Of a stretch of DNA of 24,694 bases, positions 16,504 through 23,964 are shown piece after piece. The translations under genes and the position numbers were made by a program. Within the stretch, counting starts at the first letter, position 1. Each line of letters opens with the position of its first letter. The notes beneath the pieces were generated by a model that was not told the origin of the DNA, searched no databases, and saw only the letters and a list, made by a program, of their open reading frames with translations. The DNA lies in the IMG/VR virus record IMGVR_UViG_3300017764_000100, positions 1 to 24,694 of that record, one strand, 5' to 3'. Source of the stretch: a virus.

Positions 16504-17181
16504 ATGGCTTATTTGATAAGTAACATACCCTATTTTAAAGTTTGGGTACGAAAAGAATTTACACACAATCACAGAAAATATCATGGAGAGTATATTCATG
16601 CTCTTGCTTGTGCTGTCAATTGTGTGCCGGACAGATGTTTAAGTTTCCAAGTTATCTTTACAGGATGTGAAGACGAAGATAATAGACTGGAAAATCCTCA
16701 TGGCGGAGCGATGTGGGCAAGAATGCCTATCACTGCTCTTGTGGCAGATGAACCTTTGGATAAGTTTCCTCCTCCTATCCCAACTCATCTGGCACAGCCA
16801 TGGGATTGTTCTTCCAGAAATCACGAAGTTATAGTATTTGATAGGACTTCATCAAGTCCCTGGCTATGTAAAATAGATGGTAAATTTTATTCCGGTAAAT
16901 ACTATATGACGGTTGATTACACAGGATCAGAAATATCTGATGATCCTGCGCAACACAAACAGTCACATATACTTGAACTTACAGAAGGACCTTGGAAAGG
17001 GTGTATAGTTGCTTTACCTAATAATAGAGTAAGGGTTACCTCACCCGCTATGTGGGTTACAGGTAGTGGCGCTCCTGATTTTGTACCAAGTCAATGGAAA
17101 CATTGTGCTGAGAGTGATGATAGTTATATGGATTGGAAAACAACATTTAATAACTTATATGCGAAAGATGAAGATGAATGA
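16504..17181 (+). CDS. Conserved protein of unknown function, His/Cys/Trp-rich
   Basis: 225 residues. I do not recognise a characterised family. The sequence is compact and enzyme-like: HNHRKYHGEYIHALACAVN (His at 21, 23, 27, 32), PHGGAMWARMPITALVADEP, QPWDCSSRNHEVIVFDR, then SPWLCKIDGKFYSGKY, TVDYTGSEISDDPAQHKQSH, and ALPNNRVRVTSPAMWVTGSGAPDFVP. The density of His, Cys, Trp and Asp in short blocks suggests a binding site, possibly for metal. No membrane helix or signal peptide is present. It starts at ATG 16504 after GGGG, 37 bases from the basic gene, and ends in overlap with a tiny gene. I believe similar proteins occur in related marine phages. Confidence 0.75.
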   Translation: MAYLISNIPYFKVWVRKEFTHNHRKYHGEYIHALACAVNCVPDRCLSFQVIFTGCEDEDNRLENPHGGAMWARMPITALVADEPLDKFPPPIPTHLAQPWDCSSRNHEVIVFDRTSSSPWLCKIDGKFYSGKYYMTVDYTGSEISDDPAQHKQSHILELTEGPWKGCIVALPNNRVRVTSPAMWVTGSGAPDFVPSQWKHCAESDDSYMDWKTTFNNLYAKDEDE

Positions 17182-17320
17182 ATTTATGAGTGAAAGGTTT
17201 TATTTGGTAAACAAAAGAGGTAATATTATTTATACTGATTCTGGAAAACCTGTATTTATACCGGAAGATTATAGAAAATATTACAAACCTTTACCTAATG
17301 AAAATACTAAGAGAAAATAA
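17174..17320 (+). CDS. Tiny conserved-looking hypothetical protein
   Basis: 48 residues from ATG 17174 (or ATG 17186), overlapping the stop of the 225-residue gene by eight bases and the start of the nuclease gene by 23. The sequence (SERFYLVNKRGNIIYTDSGK, then PVFIPEDYRKYYKPLPNEN) has a plausible small beta-hairpin and basic tail. The fit between two genes and ordinary composition argue that it is translated. Longer open frames upstream lie inside the neighbour and are not used. Function unknown. Confidence 0.55.
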   Translation: MNEFMSERFYLVNKRGNIIYTDSGKPVFIPEDYRKYYKPLPNENTKRK

Positions 17321-18029
17321 TAGTTTTACAATCACTGACTTTGTTATAGATCCAAAATATAACTATAGTGAATATACAAGGAATGATGAATCTACAGGTA
17401 GAACCTACAATGTTGGTGACAAAAAAATACCCTCAGTAACAACAATTTTATCTGGAACTCAAAGTGAGGACAAACGAAAAGCTTTGGCCGCTTGGAGAGA
17501 AAGGGTTGGTTATCAAGAAGCTACAAAGATAACCACACAAGCCGCAACCAGAGGAACTGAGATGCATTATATTATGGAACAATATCTTAATGGTGTTGGG
17601 TATTTAAATTTATCAAAAGAAGGAAGCTTACCACGAATGATGGCTCATACAATTGTTTCTAATCTTGATAAATTAAGTCGGGTATACGGAACAGAAGTCA
17701 GCTTGCACTATGAAGATCAATGGGCAGGATCAAGTGATGCTGTTGGTGTTTACAATGGTAAGCCTACGATAATTGATTTTAAACAATCCAATAAACCTAA
17801 ACGAGAAGAATGGATTGAAGATTATTATTATCAAATAGCTGCATATGCCTTAGCGCATAAAAAAACCTTTGGTGATATTAAACAAGGTTTGATTTGTGTA
17901 TGCACCAAAGATTTGTTGTATCAAGGGTTTTTGGTTAGTGAAGAATTATTATCAGAGTATGAGAAGAAATGGTTTGCGAGAGTAGAAAAGTTTTACAAAA
18001 ATTTTAAGACTTCTTCACCTAAGGTTTGA
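17298..18029 (+). CDS. PD-(D/E)XK exonuclease, RecB/Cas4-like
   Basis: 243 residues. The order of motifs is that of the RecB-type nuclease family: RGTEMHYIMEQYL with H90, E133 in TEVSLHYE, GSSDAVG with D147, TIIDFKQSNK with D160 and K162 (the D-x-K pair), and YYYQIAAYALA with Q179 and Y183 (motif QxxxY). These residues bind the metal and cleave DNA. No C-terminal cysteine cluster is present, so this is not a Fe-S Cas4. It probably degrades or processes DNA ends for replication, recombination or host DNA breakdown. Its 3' end overlaps the antisense helicase gene by 37 bases. The start overlaps the tiny gene before it. Confidence 0.88.
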   Translation: MKILRENNSFTITDFVIDPKYNYSEYTRNDESTGRTYNVGDKKIPSVTTILSGTQSEDKRKALAAWRERVGYQEATKITTQAATRGTEMHYIMEQYLNGVGYLNLSKEGSLPRMMAHTIVSNLDKLSRVYGTEVSLHYEDQWAGSSDAVGVYNGKPTIIDFKQSNKPKREEWIEDYYYQIAAYALAHKKTFGDIKQGLICVCTKDLLYQGFLVSEELLSEYEKKWFARVEKFYKNFKTSSPKV

Positions 18030-19399
18030 GCACTTAATTTCATCTTTGAATTCAATGTTTTAAGAATAAATTCATCAAGTGTTTTATCTGCAATAAGGTC
18101 AATGTATGTAACACTTTTTGTTTGTCCATGCCTATGAGCACGATCTTCTGATTGTTGGCGCACTTCTAAATTAAAAGAGTTATTAAAATAAATAACAGTT
18201 GTTGCAGCAGTAAGCGTAAGGCCATAACCAGCAACTGTTGGATTACCTACTAAAAAACGAACATCTTTATTTTGTTGAAAATTTTCAATTGCAGAGTTAC
18301 GAGCATCAAGTGTAGTTGCTCCATAAATTTCTACTGTTGAGTCACTACCAAATTTAGTTTTTAAAGTATTTACTATTGTTTTTATAGTATCTACAAATGT
18401 AGCCCAAATAATTACTTTGCCATCTATCTCATCTAAGATATTGATTAACTCGTTTAATTTAGCATTAGGTAGAGTTTTTGTGTCACCATCGTCAGTTTTT
18501 AAAAACCCACAACACACTTGATTCAATTTGGATATTTCAGTTAGTTTGTTTGTGTACGATACCATTTCATCTTCAATAATAACACGACACGTTTCTTTTA
18601 GATCATTGTAGATATCTTGTTGTTGTTTGGACAAAGCAATAAATCTCTTCTCATAAACTTTTGGTGGTAGATCTAAGCACTCATCTTTTTTTACTCGATA
18701 CGAAAATTGTTTTATTTTTTCTTCTAATTCATCAAGGTTCTGATAGTAAATAGGTATCATTATATTTTTATTACCCACAACTTGAATTTGTTTCATAACA
18801 GAATAACGTGCTCTAAAAACGAAGTAATTAGTAAACCCTAATAATCCTTGCTTTAAAAACTCACATTGGGTATAAAGATCTAAAGGAGATTTTGTAATTG
18901 GGGAGCCTGTTAGAATTCTTTTGTAAGTTGATGGTTGGCATACTTGTATTATATTTTTTGCTCGTTTGGCTTGTCTGTTCTTTATAGTAGTTGACTCATC
19001 TATTATCGCACACATTTTTTTGTGAAACACATTCATAATTTTTTTCAATATGTTTACACCAGAAGAATGTGAAAAAGCTTCTACATTAAATAAATAAAAA
19101 TTTAATTTATCTTGTTCGTGAACAAAGTTTTTATCAACCTTATGTGTGTTTATATTTACATCACATCCAGCGTGCATATTTATTTCATTAATCCAATTTT
19201 GATAAACAGAGTTTGGTGCAATAACTACAACTGTATCTATTTTTTTTTCAAAATATAAATTTACAACATCGTCAATGGCAACTTTTGTTTTTCCTGTACC
19301 CATCTCCATAAAGTATGCAAAGCATTGTTTTCCTTGGCTTTTTTCCAAAGATTTAAGTTGATGTTTGAATGGTTTAGTTTTAAAATTATATTTGGTCAA
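17993..19399 (-). CDS. SNF2/SF2-type DNA helicase (DEAD/H-like ATPase)
   Basis: About 468 residues, the only - strand gene. Counted from TTG 19411: KPFKHQLKSL (13-22), Walker A EMGTGKT (36-42), motif Ia VVVIAPNSVYQNW, motif II IIDEST (136-141), motif III LTGSPI, and in the second RecA lobe VIIWATF, NPTVAGYGLTLT and QQSEDRAHRHGQ (motif VI, arginine finger). That last form is typical of SNF2-like translocases. There is no ATG start: TTG 19399 is preferred because GGGAG lies six bases upstream of it, while TTG 19411 has no site. It would translocate on double-stranded DNA, aiding replication fork, recombination or chromatin-like protein removal. It converges with the nuclease gene and diverges from the replication operon. 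Confidence 0.88.
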   Translation of the reverse strand: MTKYNFKTKPFKHQLKSLEKSQGKQCFAYFMEMGTGKTKVAIDDVVNLYFEKKIDTVVVIAPNSVYQNWINEINMHAGCDVNINTHKVDKNFVHEQDKLNFYLFNVEAFSHSSGVNILKKIMNVFHKKMCAIIDESTTIKNRQAKRAKNIIQVCQPSTYKRILTGSPITKSPLDLYTQCEFLKQGLLGFTNYFVFRARYSVMKQIQVVGNKNIMIPIYYQNLDELEEKIKQFSYRVKKDECLDLPPKVYEKRFIALSKQQQDIYNDLKETCRVIIEDEMVSYTNKLTEISKLNQVCCGFLKTDDGDTKTLPNAKLNELINILDEIDGKVIIWATFVDTIKTIVNTLKTKFGSDSTVEIYGATTLDARNSAIENFQQNKDVRFLVGNPTVAGYGLTLTAATTVIYFNNSFNLEVRQQSEDRAHRHGQTKSVTYIDLIADKTLDEFILKTLNSKMKLSAQTLGEEVLKFL

Positions 19400-19483
19400 A
19401 TTATCTCCCAAAAATATCTTAACTTTTTTGTTGACATTGTAAATGAAAAAAATTAATTTTGTATACGATGAAAGGAGGTCCTT
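19400..19483. promoter_or_regulatory. Divergent control region before the replication operon
   Basis: This gap separates the - strand helicase from the + strand operon. It contains a perfect TTGACA -35 box (19431-19436) directed toward the operon; the best -10-like hexamers are poor (TTAATT at 19453) or badly spaced (TATACG at 19462). On the - strand TAAGAT lies close to the helicase start. The segment therefore probably holds two divergent promoters, but exact elements are uncertain. Confidence 0.45.
19472..19483 (+). promoter_or_regulatory. Consensus Shine-Dalgarno inside an inverted repeat
   Basis: AAGGAGGTCCTT directly abuts ATG 19484. The AAGGAGG part matches the 16S rRNA 3' end perfectly. 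The arms AAGGA/TCCTT are complementary and could pair (four pairs with a four-base loop) to hide the site, or the palindrome could bind a protein. Confidence 0.6.
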
Positions 19484-20029
19484 ATGGATCTAGAGAAAGA
19501 ATCCACTGAAATAAAAGTGGATACAGGTAAGTCGCAAGAATTATCTGAACTTTGCACTAGACTATTGGAACTTCAGAAACAAATAACAAAGTGTGAAGAA
19601 AATATTAAAAATTTGCGCGGTGAAGAACGTTTGCTTTCTGAAAACGAAATTCCAAATCTAATGCAACAATCTGGTATATCAAGTCTTAAATTAATAGATG
19701 GATCATCTGTTGAAGTAAAGCCTTTTTATGCTGCCAAAATTCCTGTTTCCAAAACAGATGAAGCTTTTGATTGGCTTTCATCTAATGGATATGGAGATCT
19801 AATTAAAAACCAAGTGTCCCTCACTTTTGGTAAATCTGAAGACAATATTGCTAATTCAATTGTAGAAGATTTAAAAGGTAAAGGACATAATGTATCCCAA
19901 AAGAAAAAAGTAGAACCTATGACACTTAAAGCTTTTGTTAGAGAACAAATACAAAGTGGTCAGAACATACCTATGGATTTGTTTGGGGTATATGTATCAA
20001 ATAAAACGACTATTAAAACCAAGGAGTAA
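19484..20029 (+). CDS. Coiled-coil protein of replication operon
   Basis: 181 residues, first gene of the operon, with the strongest ribosome-binding site of the window. Residues about 18-55 are a coiled coil (ELSELCTRLLELQKQITKCE), followed by ENEIPNLMQQSGISSLKLID, then VEVKPFYAAKIP, then FDWLSSNGYGDLIKNQV, and a C-terminal AFVREQIQSGQNIPMDLFGV. I recall proteins with the EIPxLMxxxGISSLxLxDG and FVxEQIxSGxxIPxDLFG motifs in marine and other podovirus-like phages beside SSB genes (DUF7173-type, from memory). The role is unknown; a partner of the following SSB-like protein is plausible. No enzymatic residues are apparent. Confidence 0.75.
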   Translation: MDLEKESTEIKVDTGKSQELSELCTRLLELQKQITKCEENIKNLRGEERLLSENEIPNLMQQSGISSLKLIDGSSVEVKPFYAAKIPVSKTDEAFDWLSSNGYGDLIKNQVSLTFGKSEDNIANSIVEDLKGKGHNVSQKKKVEPMTLKAFVREQIQSGQNIPMDLFGVYVSNKTTIKTKE

Positions 20030-20034
20030 TAAAC

Positions 20035-20823
20035 ATGAATGAAGTCGCAAAAAAAGAAGAGTCTCTTCCCTCTCTTACAAATCTGGAAGAATTTTCTGGT
20101 CAAGGTACAGAAAACATCACAGCTCGTGATACAAAATTACCTATATTAAAAATACTTTATGCTAACTCGCCAGTGCTTGATGAGAGTGATGGTAAGTATA
20201 ATGAAAAAGCAAAACAAGGTGATATCTATAATGAAGTCACGGGTTCTCTTTATAAAAGTAAAGAGGGAGTTTATGTTGTTCCTTGTCTTTTCATTAACAC
20301 TTTTAATGAATGGGCTGATCGTGGAGATAGTCCGGGTAGACCTATTCAAATACACACAGACCAATCTATTATGAATAAGACACAAAGGGCCGACGATGGT
20401 AAAGATCGCCTTGAAAGTGGTCACTATGTTGAAGACACAGGTAATCACTTTGTGTACATTTTAGATAAAGATTTTAACCCTATTGAAAGTGCTTTGATTA
20501 CAATGAAATCCACACAGAAGAAGAAATCTAAATTGTGGAACTCTATGATGCAATCAAAAAGAATGAAAGGTAAGAATGGTTATTTTATACCTCCATCTTG
20601 GGCAAGTGTTTACAAACTAACAACTACCAAAGAATCTGGTAATGGTAACAATTGGTTTGGTTGGGTTGTTGAATTTGTCAGATTTCTTGACAAACCAACT
20701 GACAGTGGTGCTCTTGAAATAACAAAAGGTTTTTATGAGGGTGCTAAGGAGTCTGATATTTTTGGTAAAGTAGAATTTGCTGAAGATAAAAATAAAACGA
20801 CCAAAGAAGACGTTCCTTTCTAA
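20035..20823 (+). CDS. Single-stranded DNA-binding protein candidate
   Basis: 262 residues, with AAGGAG (20021-20026) overlapping the end of the previous gene. It ends in an acidic tail closing with KEDVPF, like the C-terminal protein-docking tail of bacterial SSB (DDIPF) and similar in logic to T7 gp2.5. The body has strand-rich aromatic segments (LPILKILYANSP, VYVVPCLFINTFNEWADRGD, HFVYILDKDFNPIESALITM, NNWFGWVVEFVRF) as in OB-fold-like phage SSBs. Its stop overlaps the primase start by TAATG. It would coat ssDNA and recruit primase and helicase through the tail. The tail is clear; the family call is by pattern and context. Confidence 0.72.
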   Translation: MNEVAKKEESLPSLTNLEEFSGQGTENITARDTKLPILKILYANSPVLDESDGKYNEKAKQGDIYNEVTGSLYKSKEGVYVVPCLFINTFNEWADRGDSPGRPIQIHTDQSIMNKTQRADDGKDRLESGHYVEDTGNHFVYILDKDFNPIESALITMKSTQKKKSKLWNSMMQSKRMKGKNGYFIPPSWASVYKLTTTKESGNGNNWFGWVVEFVRFLDKPTDSGALEITKGFYEGAKESDIFGKVEFAEDKNKTTKEDVPF

Positions 20824-22406
20824 TGCATAAGGAATTGTTGTCGTTGTTTCAAGGCGATGACTCTCGATATCTCAAGTCCTCTCTTACGGGAGAGGACGAT
20901 GAGCGAGGTAAACGACAAGCTAATTATGTCACTGTGCACGAGCCTGTGACAGAAGAAGTATGGAAACAACATCTAGAAGGTAAGATTAGGTTAGGTCTCA
21001 AACCAGAAGCTGATGAGCAGTGTAAATGGGGATGTATAGATGTTGATCCAAACAATTACAAAGATTACTCAGAAAAAAAATATGTTGAAATAATTAGCAA
21101 GTACAAATTACCTTTTGTTCCTGTCAAATCTAAATCTGGTGGATTACACATATTTGTTTTCTTTTCAGAGTTGGCAGATGTAGTAAAAGTCACAAAAAAA
21201 TTATCAGAAATTAATGAACAGTATTTTTTAGCGCAAGAGATTTTTCCTTGCAACAAGGCAGTTAATATGCCTTATCACAATATGAATGCATCAATGGAGT
21301 TTGCTTTTGATGGTAATAATACACCAATAATGGTAGGACGATTTGTTGAACTAGCAAAAGAGCGCACTGTTGAACCTAAAGATTTTTTTAATTTAAAAGT
21401 ACAAGAATACGAAGCTGAGAGTGAATGGAAACACTATCCACCTTGTGTACAAAAACTAATTCAAGAGGGGTGGAGTGGTACAAACAGAAACAATTTTTTA
21501 TTTAATGTCCTTGTGTTAGAGATGAAAAAGAACTCAACTCTCTCAGTACAACAACTTGAGGAATCTGCATTGACAAGAAATTCTCAAATTTTTGCTAAGC
21601 CTTTGCCACGAACAGAGGTTGTACAACTTGCTAAATCTGTTCATAAAGGGGGCTATCAATTTCAATGTCCACCAAAACATCCAGAGTATAATCCAATTTG
21701 CAACAAAGAATTATGTAAGTCTAGACGATTAGGTATTGGCGAAGCAGTTCCCGATATAATTGAGGCTTTTGAAAACATTAGTTACATTCAAGATACCAAA
21801 AATATTTGGTACGAGTTTGATTTTAAAGGATCAAAAATTTCTGTCACTCCAGAAGATATGAAAGATGAGAAGTCTTTTCGTGTACGATTATTAAGGCATC
21901 GTGTTTATTGGCTCACTCTTCCTAAACCTAGAAAAGGGCCTAGTCCTTTTGAATTGTTAATGAAAAATATTGTAGAAAAAGCACAAGAATCTATGGATCA
22001 TTTGTATACAGATACAGTGGAGGAAGAGCGCTATTCTGTCTTAAAGAACTTTTTTGAATCGCATATAGAACAAGATAAGTTTGATAAACTGAAAGATGGC
22101 TATGTAGTATTAGATTCTAAATCAAATATATGTTATTTTAAAAAACTTACCCTTGATAAGTTTCTCAAGAAACACGCATCACGAACCTTTAACACTACAG
22201 CTGATGCACTTCGTATGTTAAATTGTAAGAGGGTTGACTATAAAGAGGGTGAAAAGAATGTGTGGTATGTTGATATGCCTAATTTTGTAAACCACCACAG
22301 TATTAAAAAAATAAAAACTAAAGACGAAACATCAGAAATGGACGAAAGGTATCATGATAAATTCAGGAATCCAGAAACAAAAGAGTCTGCACAAAAAGAC
22401 AATTAA
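20823..22406 (+). CDS. Archaeo-eukaryotic-type primase (AEP / PrimPol-like)
   Basis: 527 residues, coupled to the SSB gene by TAATG. The catalytic core shows CKWGCIDVDPNNY (D73-x-D75, metal ligands) and VKSKSGGLHIFVFF (SGGxH at 105-109, nucleotide binding), the two hallmark motifs of AEP primases; the third ligand is not certain. Residues 282-298 contain C-x3-H-x6-C-x4-C followed by RRLGIGEAVP, a cluster known from phage primase C-terminal (PriCT-like) regions and possibly metal-binding. The C-terminal 200 residues have no helicase motifs, unlike T7 gp4 or D5 primase-helicases. It likely makes primers on the phage genome, working with the SSB and SF1 helicase encoded beside it. Confidence 0.85.
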   Translation: MHKELLSLFQGDDSRYLKSSLTGEDDERGKRQANYVTVHEPVTEEVWKQHLEGKIRLGLKPEADEQCKWGCIDVDPNNYKDYSEKKYVEIISKYKLPFVPVKSKSGGLHIFVFFSELADVVKVTKKLSEINEQYFLAQEIFPCNKAVNMPYHNMNASMEFAFDGNNTPIMVGRFVELAKERTVEPKDFFNLKVQEYEAESEWKHYPPCVQKLIQEGWSGTNRNNFLFNVLVLEMKKNSTLSVQQLEESALTRNSQIFAKPLPRTEVVQLAKSVHKGGYQFQCPPKHPEYNPICNKELCKSRRLGIGEAVPDIIEAFENISYIQDTKNIWYEFDFKGSKISVTPEDMKDEKSFRVRLLRHRVYWLTLPKPRKGPSPFELLMKNIVEKAQESMDHLYTDTVEEERYSVLKNFFESHIEQDKFDKLKDGYVVLDSKSNICYFKKLTLDKFLKKHASRTFNTTADALRMLNCKRVDYKEGEKNVWYVDMPNFVNHHSIKKIKTKDETSEMDERYHDKFRNPETKESAQKDN

Positions 22407-23964
22407 GATCTTTGGGCCACCAGGCACAGGCAAGACTTATACTTTAATAGAAAGAGTATTAAAGAAATATTTACGAATAGGTATTCATCCAAAAGATATT
22501 GCTTTTATTTCGTTTACGAATAAAGCAGTGAATACAGCTAGGGATAGAGCGCTAGCTGCTTTCCCAAAGTATGACACTGATGATTTTCAAAGGTTTAAAA
22601 CACTGCATAAGTATTGTCGTAGATACTTTGAAGAAGAAGTTTTTGACCCTAAGAACTGTATGTTAGACTTTGCTTTGCAGAGTAAAATAATTAAGACATC
22701 AGATACTCGTTTAGCTGATGATGGCTTTTTATACAAAGATTGGTCATTAGGTATCTATGACAAGGCTAGAAATATGATGCAAGACCCTAAACTTGTATAT
22801 AAAAAAGAGGGTTATAAAAAAGATAATTTAGATATATTTTTAAGAAAGGTTGACACATACGAACACTACAAAAAAAATTCGTTTATAGATTTTACAGATA
22901 TGATTGAAAGGGCCATTAATGAAGTAGACTTTCCACCTTTGGAGGTTCTGATACTTGATGAAGCTCAAGATTTTACACCTTTACAATGGTCAGTGATTTA
23001 TAAAATGGTTGATAAAGTTAAACGTGTTTATTTAGCTGGGGATGATGATCAAGGTATATATAAATGGAATGGAGCAGATCCAAAATACTTTACAACTTAC
23101 TTTCCAGGGCGACCTGTTGTGCTTAGACAAACAAGACGTTTTGGTAAAGAGATATATGAATTCTCTCAAATAATAAGACGAGGTATATTTGATAGTGTAG
23201 AAAAAGAGTATGAACACACTGAAAAATTTGGTACAGTAAAACGATATTTAAATTTTAATGAAATACCTTTTAAAACTTCTGAAGGGACTTGGTATATTTT
23301 AGGTAGAGTAAATTCAACTGTTACAGAGTTAAAGATGGCCGCAAAGGATGTAGGCTTATATTTTTCTGATAATAAAGGTAATAAGTCTTTTGATAAAAAA
23401 CAATGGAGTGCAATTAAATCTTGGACAACCTTATCAAAAGATAAATCTATCAGCAGAGATCAAGCTGAAAATATGTACAAGTACATTAGGGATTTAAAAG
23501 ATTTTGATTTTAGAACACCTAAATTTTGGCAAAACATTCCTGAAACACAGACATTTACTTTCAAACAATTAAAAGAGTGGGCGGGTTTAGATTTAGAAGA
23601 TTATGAACAAACACGACCTTGGTGGATTATTTTGAAAAGAAACTTTACACCAAACCAAACTCAGTATTTCATTCGTTTACTTAGAACTTATGGGCAAAAA
23701 ACTATTGATAAAGACCCTCAGATAATTATTGATACTATTCACTCTGTAAAAGGTGGCGAGGCTAACAATGTGTTAATTTACTCAAAAACAAATTGGCCCG
23801 CATCTTTTTCACATAAAACAAAAGATGAGCAGTCTGATGAAAAAAGAGTTTATTACACAGGAGTTACAAGAGCAAAAAACACTTTACATATTTTATCCAC
23901 AGACTATAAATATAATTATCCTATTGGAAAAGATTATTTTATGTACCTACAGGAGAAAAAATGA
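22354..23964 (+). CDS. UvrD/Dda-like SF1 DNA helicase
   Basis: 536 residues, beginning 53 bases inside the primase gene after GAAAGG (22344-22349). Motifs in order: Walker A GPPGTGKT (21-28), Ia FISFTNKAVNTAR (51-63), II LDEAQD (201-206), III LAGDDDQGIYKW (227-238), IV RQTRRFG (258-264), V IIDTIHSVKGGEANNVL (458-474), VI VYYTGVTRAKN (499-509). The set is complete, so it should unwind DNA using ATP with SF1A (3'-5') polarity. It is shorter than host UvrD because the 1B/2B insertions are reduced. It may serve as replicative helicase, since no DnaB- or gp4-type gene is seen here. It ends in ATGA overlap with the next gene. Confidence 0.9.
   Translation: MINSGIQKQKSLHKKTIKIFGPPGTGKTYTLIERVLKKYLRIGIHPKDIAFISFTNKAVNTARDRALAAFPKYDTDDFQRFKTLHKYCRRYFEEEVFDPKNCMLDFALQSKIIKTSDTRLADDGFLYKDWSLGIYDKARNMMQDPKLVYKKEGYKKDNLDIFLRKVDTYEHYKKNSFIDFTDMIERAINEVDFPPLEVLILDEAQDFTPLQWSVIYKMVDKVKRVYLAGDDDQGIYKWNGADPKYFTTYFPGRPVVLRQTRRFGKEIYEFSQIIRRGIFDSVEKEYEHTEKFGTVKRYLNFNEIPFKTSEGTWYILGRVNSTVTELKMAAKDVGLYFSDNKGNKSFDKKQWSAIKSWTTLSKDKSISRDQAENMYKYIRDLKDFDFRTPKFWQNIPETQTFTFKQLKEWAGLDLEDYEQTRPWWIILKRNFTPNQTQYFIRLLRTYGQKTIDKDPQIIIDTIHSVKGGEANNVLIYSKTNWPASFSHKTKDEQSDEKRVYYTGVTRAKNTLHILSTDYKYNYPIGKDYFMYLQEKK

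Noticed and set aside
16476-16523. 15-codon frame MWYLTFMMGYGLFDK
   Set aside because: Too short and hydrophobic, no clear ribosome site, and it overlaps the start of the 225-residue gene; not supportable as a gene.
17066-17173. Longer version of the 48-residue protein
   Set aside because: The extra codons lie wholly inside the 225-residue gene in another frame and lack a ribosome site.
17298-18029. Cas4-like nuclease as a sign of a CRISPR or defence locus
   Set aside because: It has the RecB nuclease core, but no C-terminal Cys cluster, no cas1/cas2 neighbours and no direct-repeat array. A phage recombination/replication role is simpler.
20146-20448. 100-residue minus-strand frame inside the SSB-like gene
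   Set aside because: Hydrophobic antisense translation of a convincing + strand gene; no start signals.
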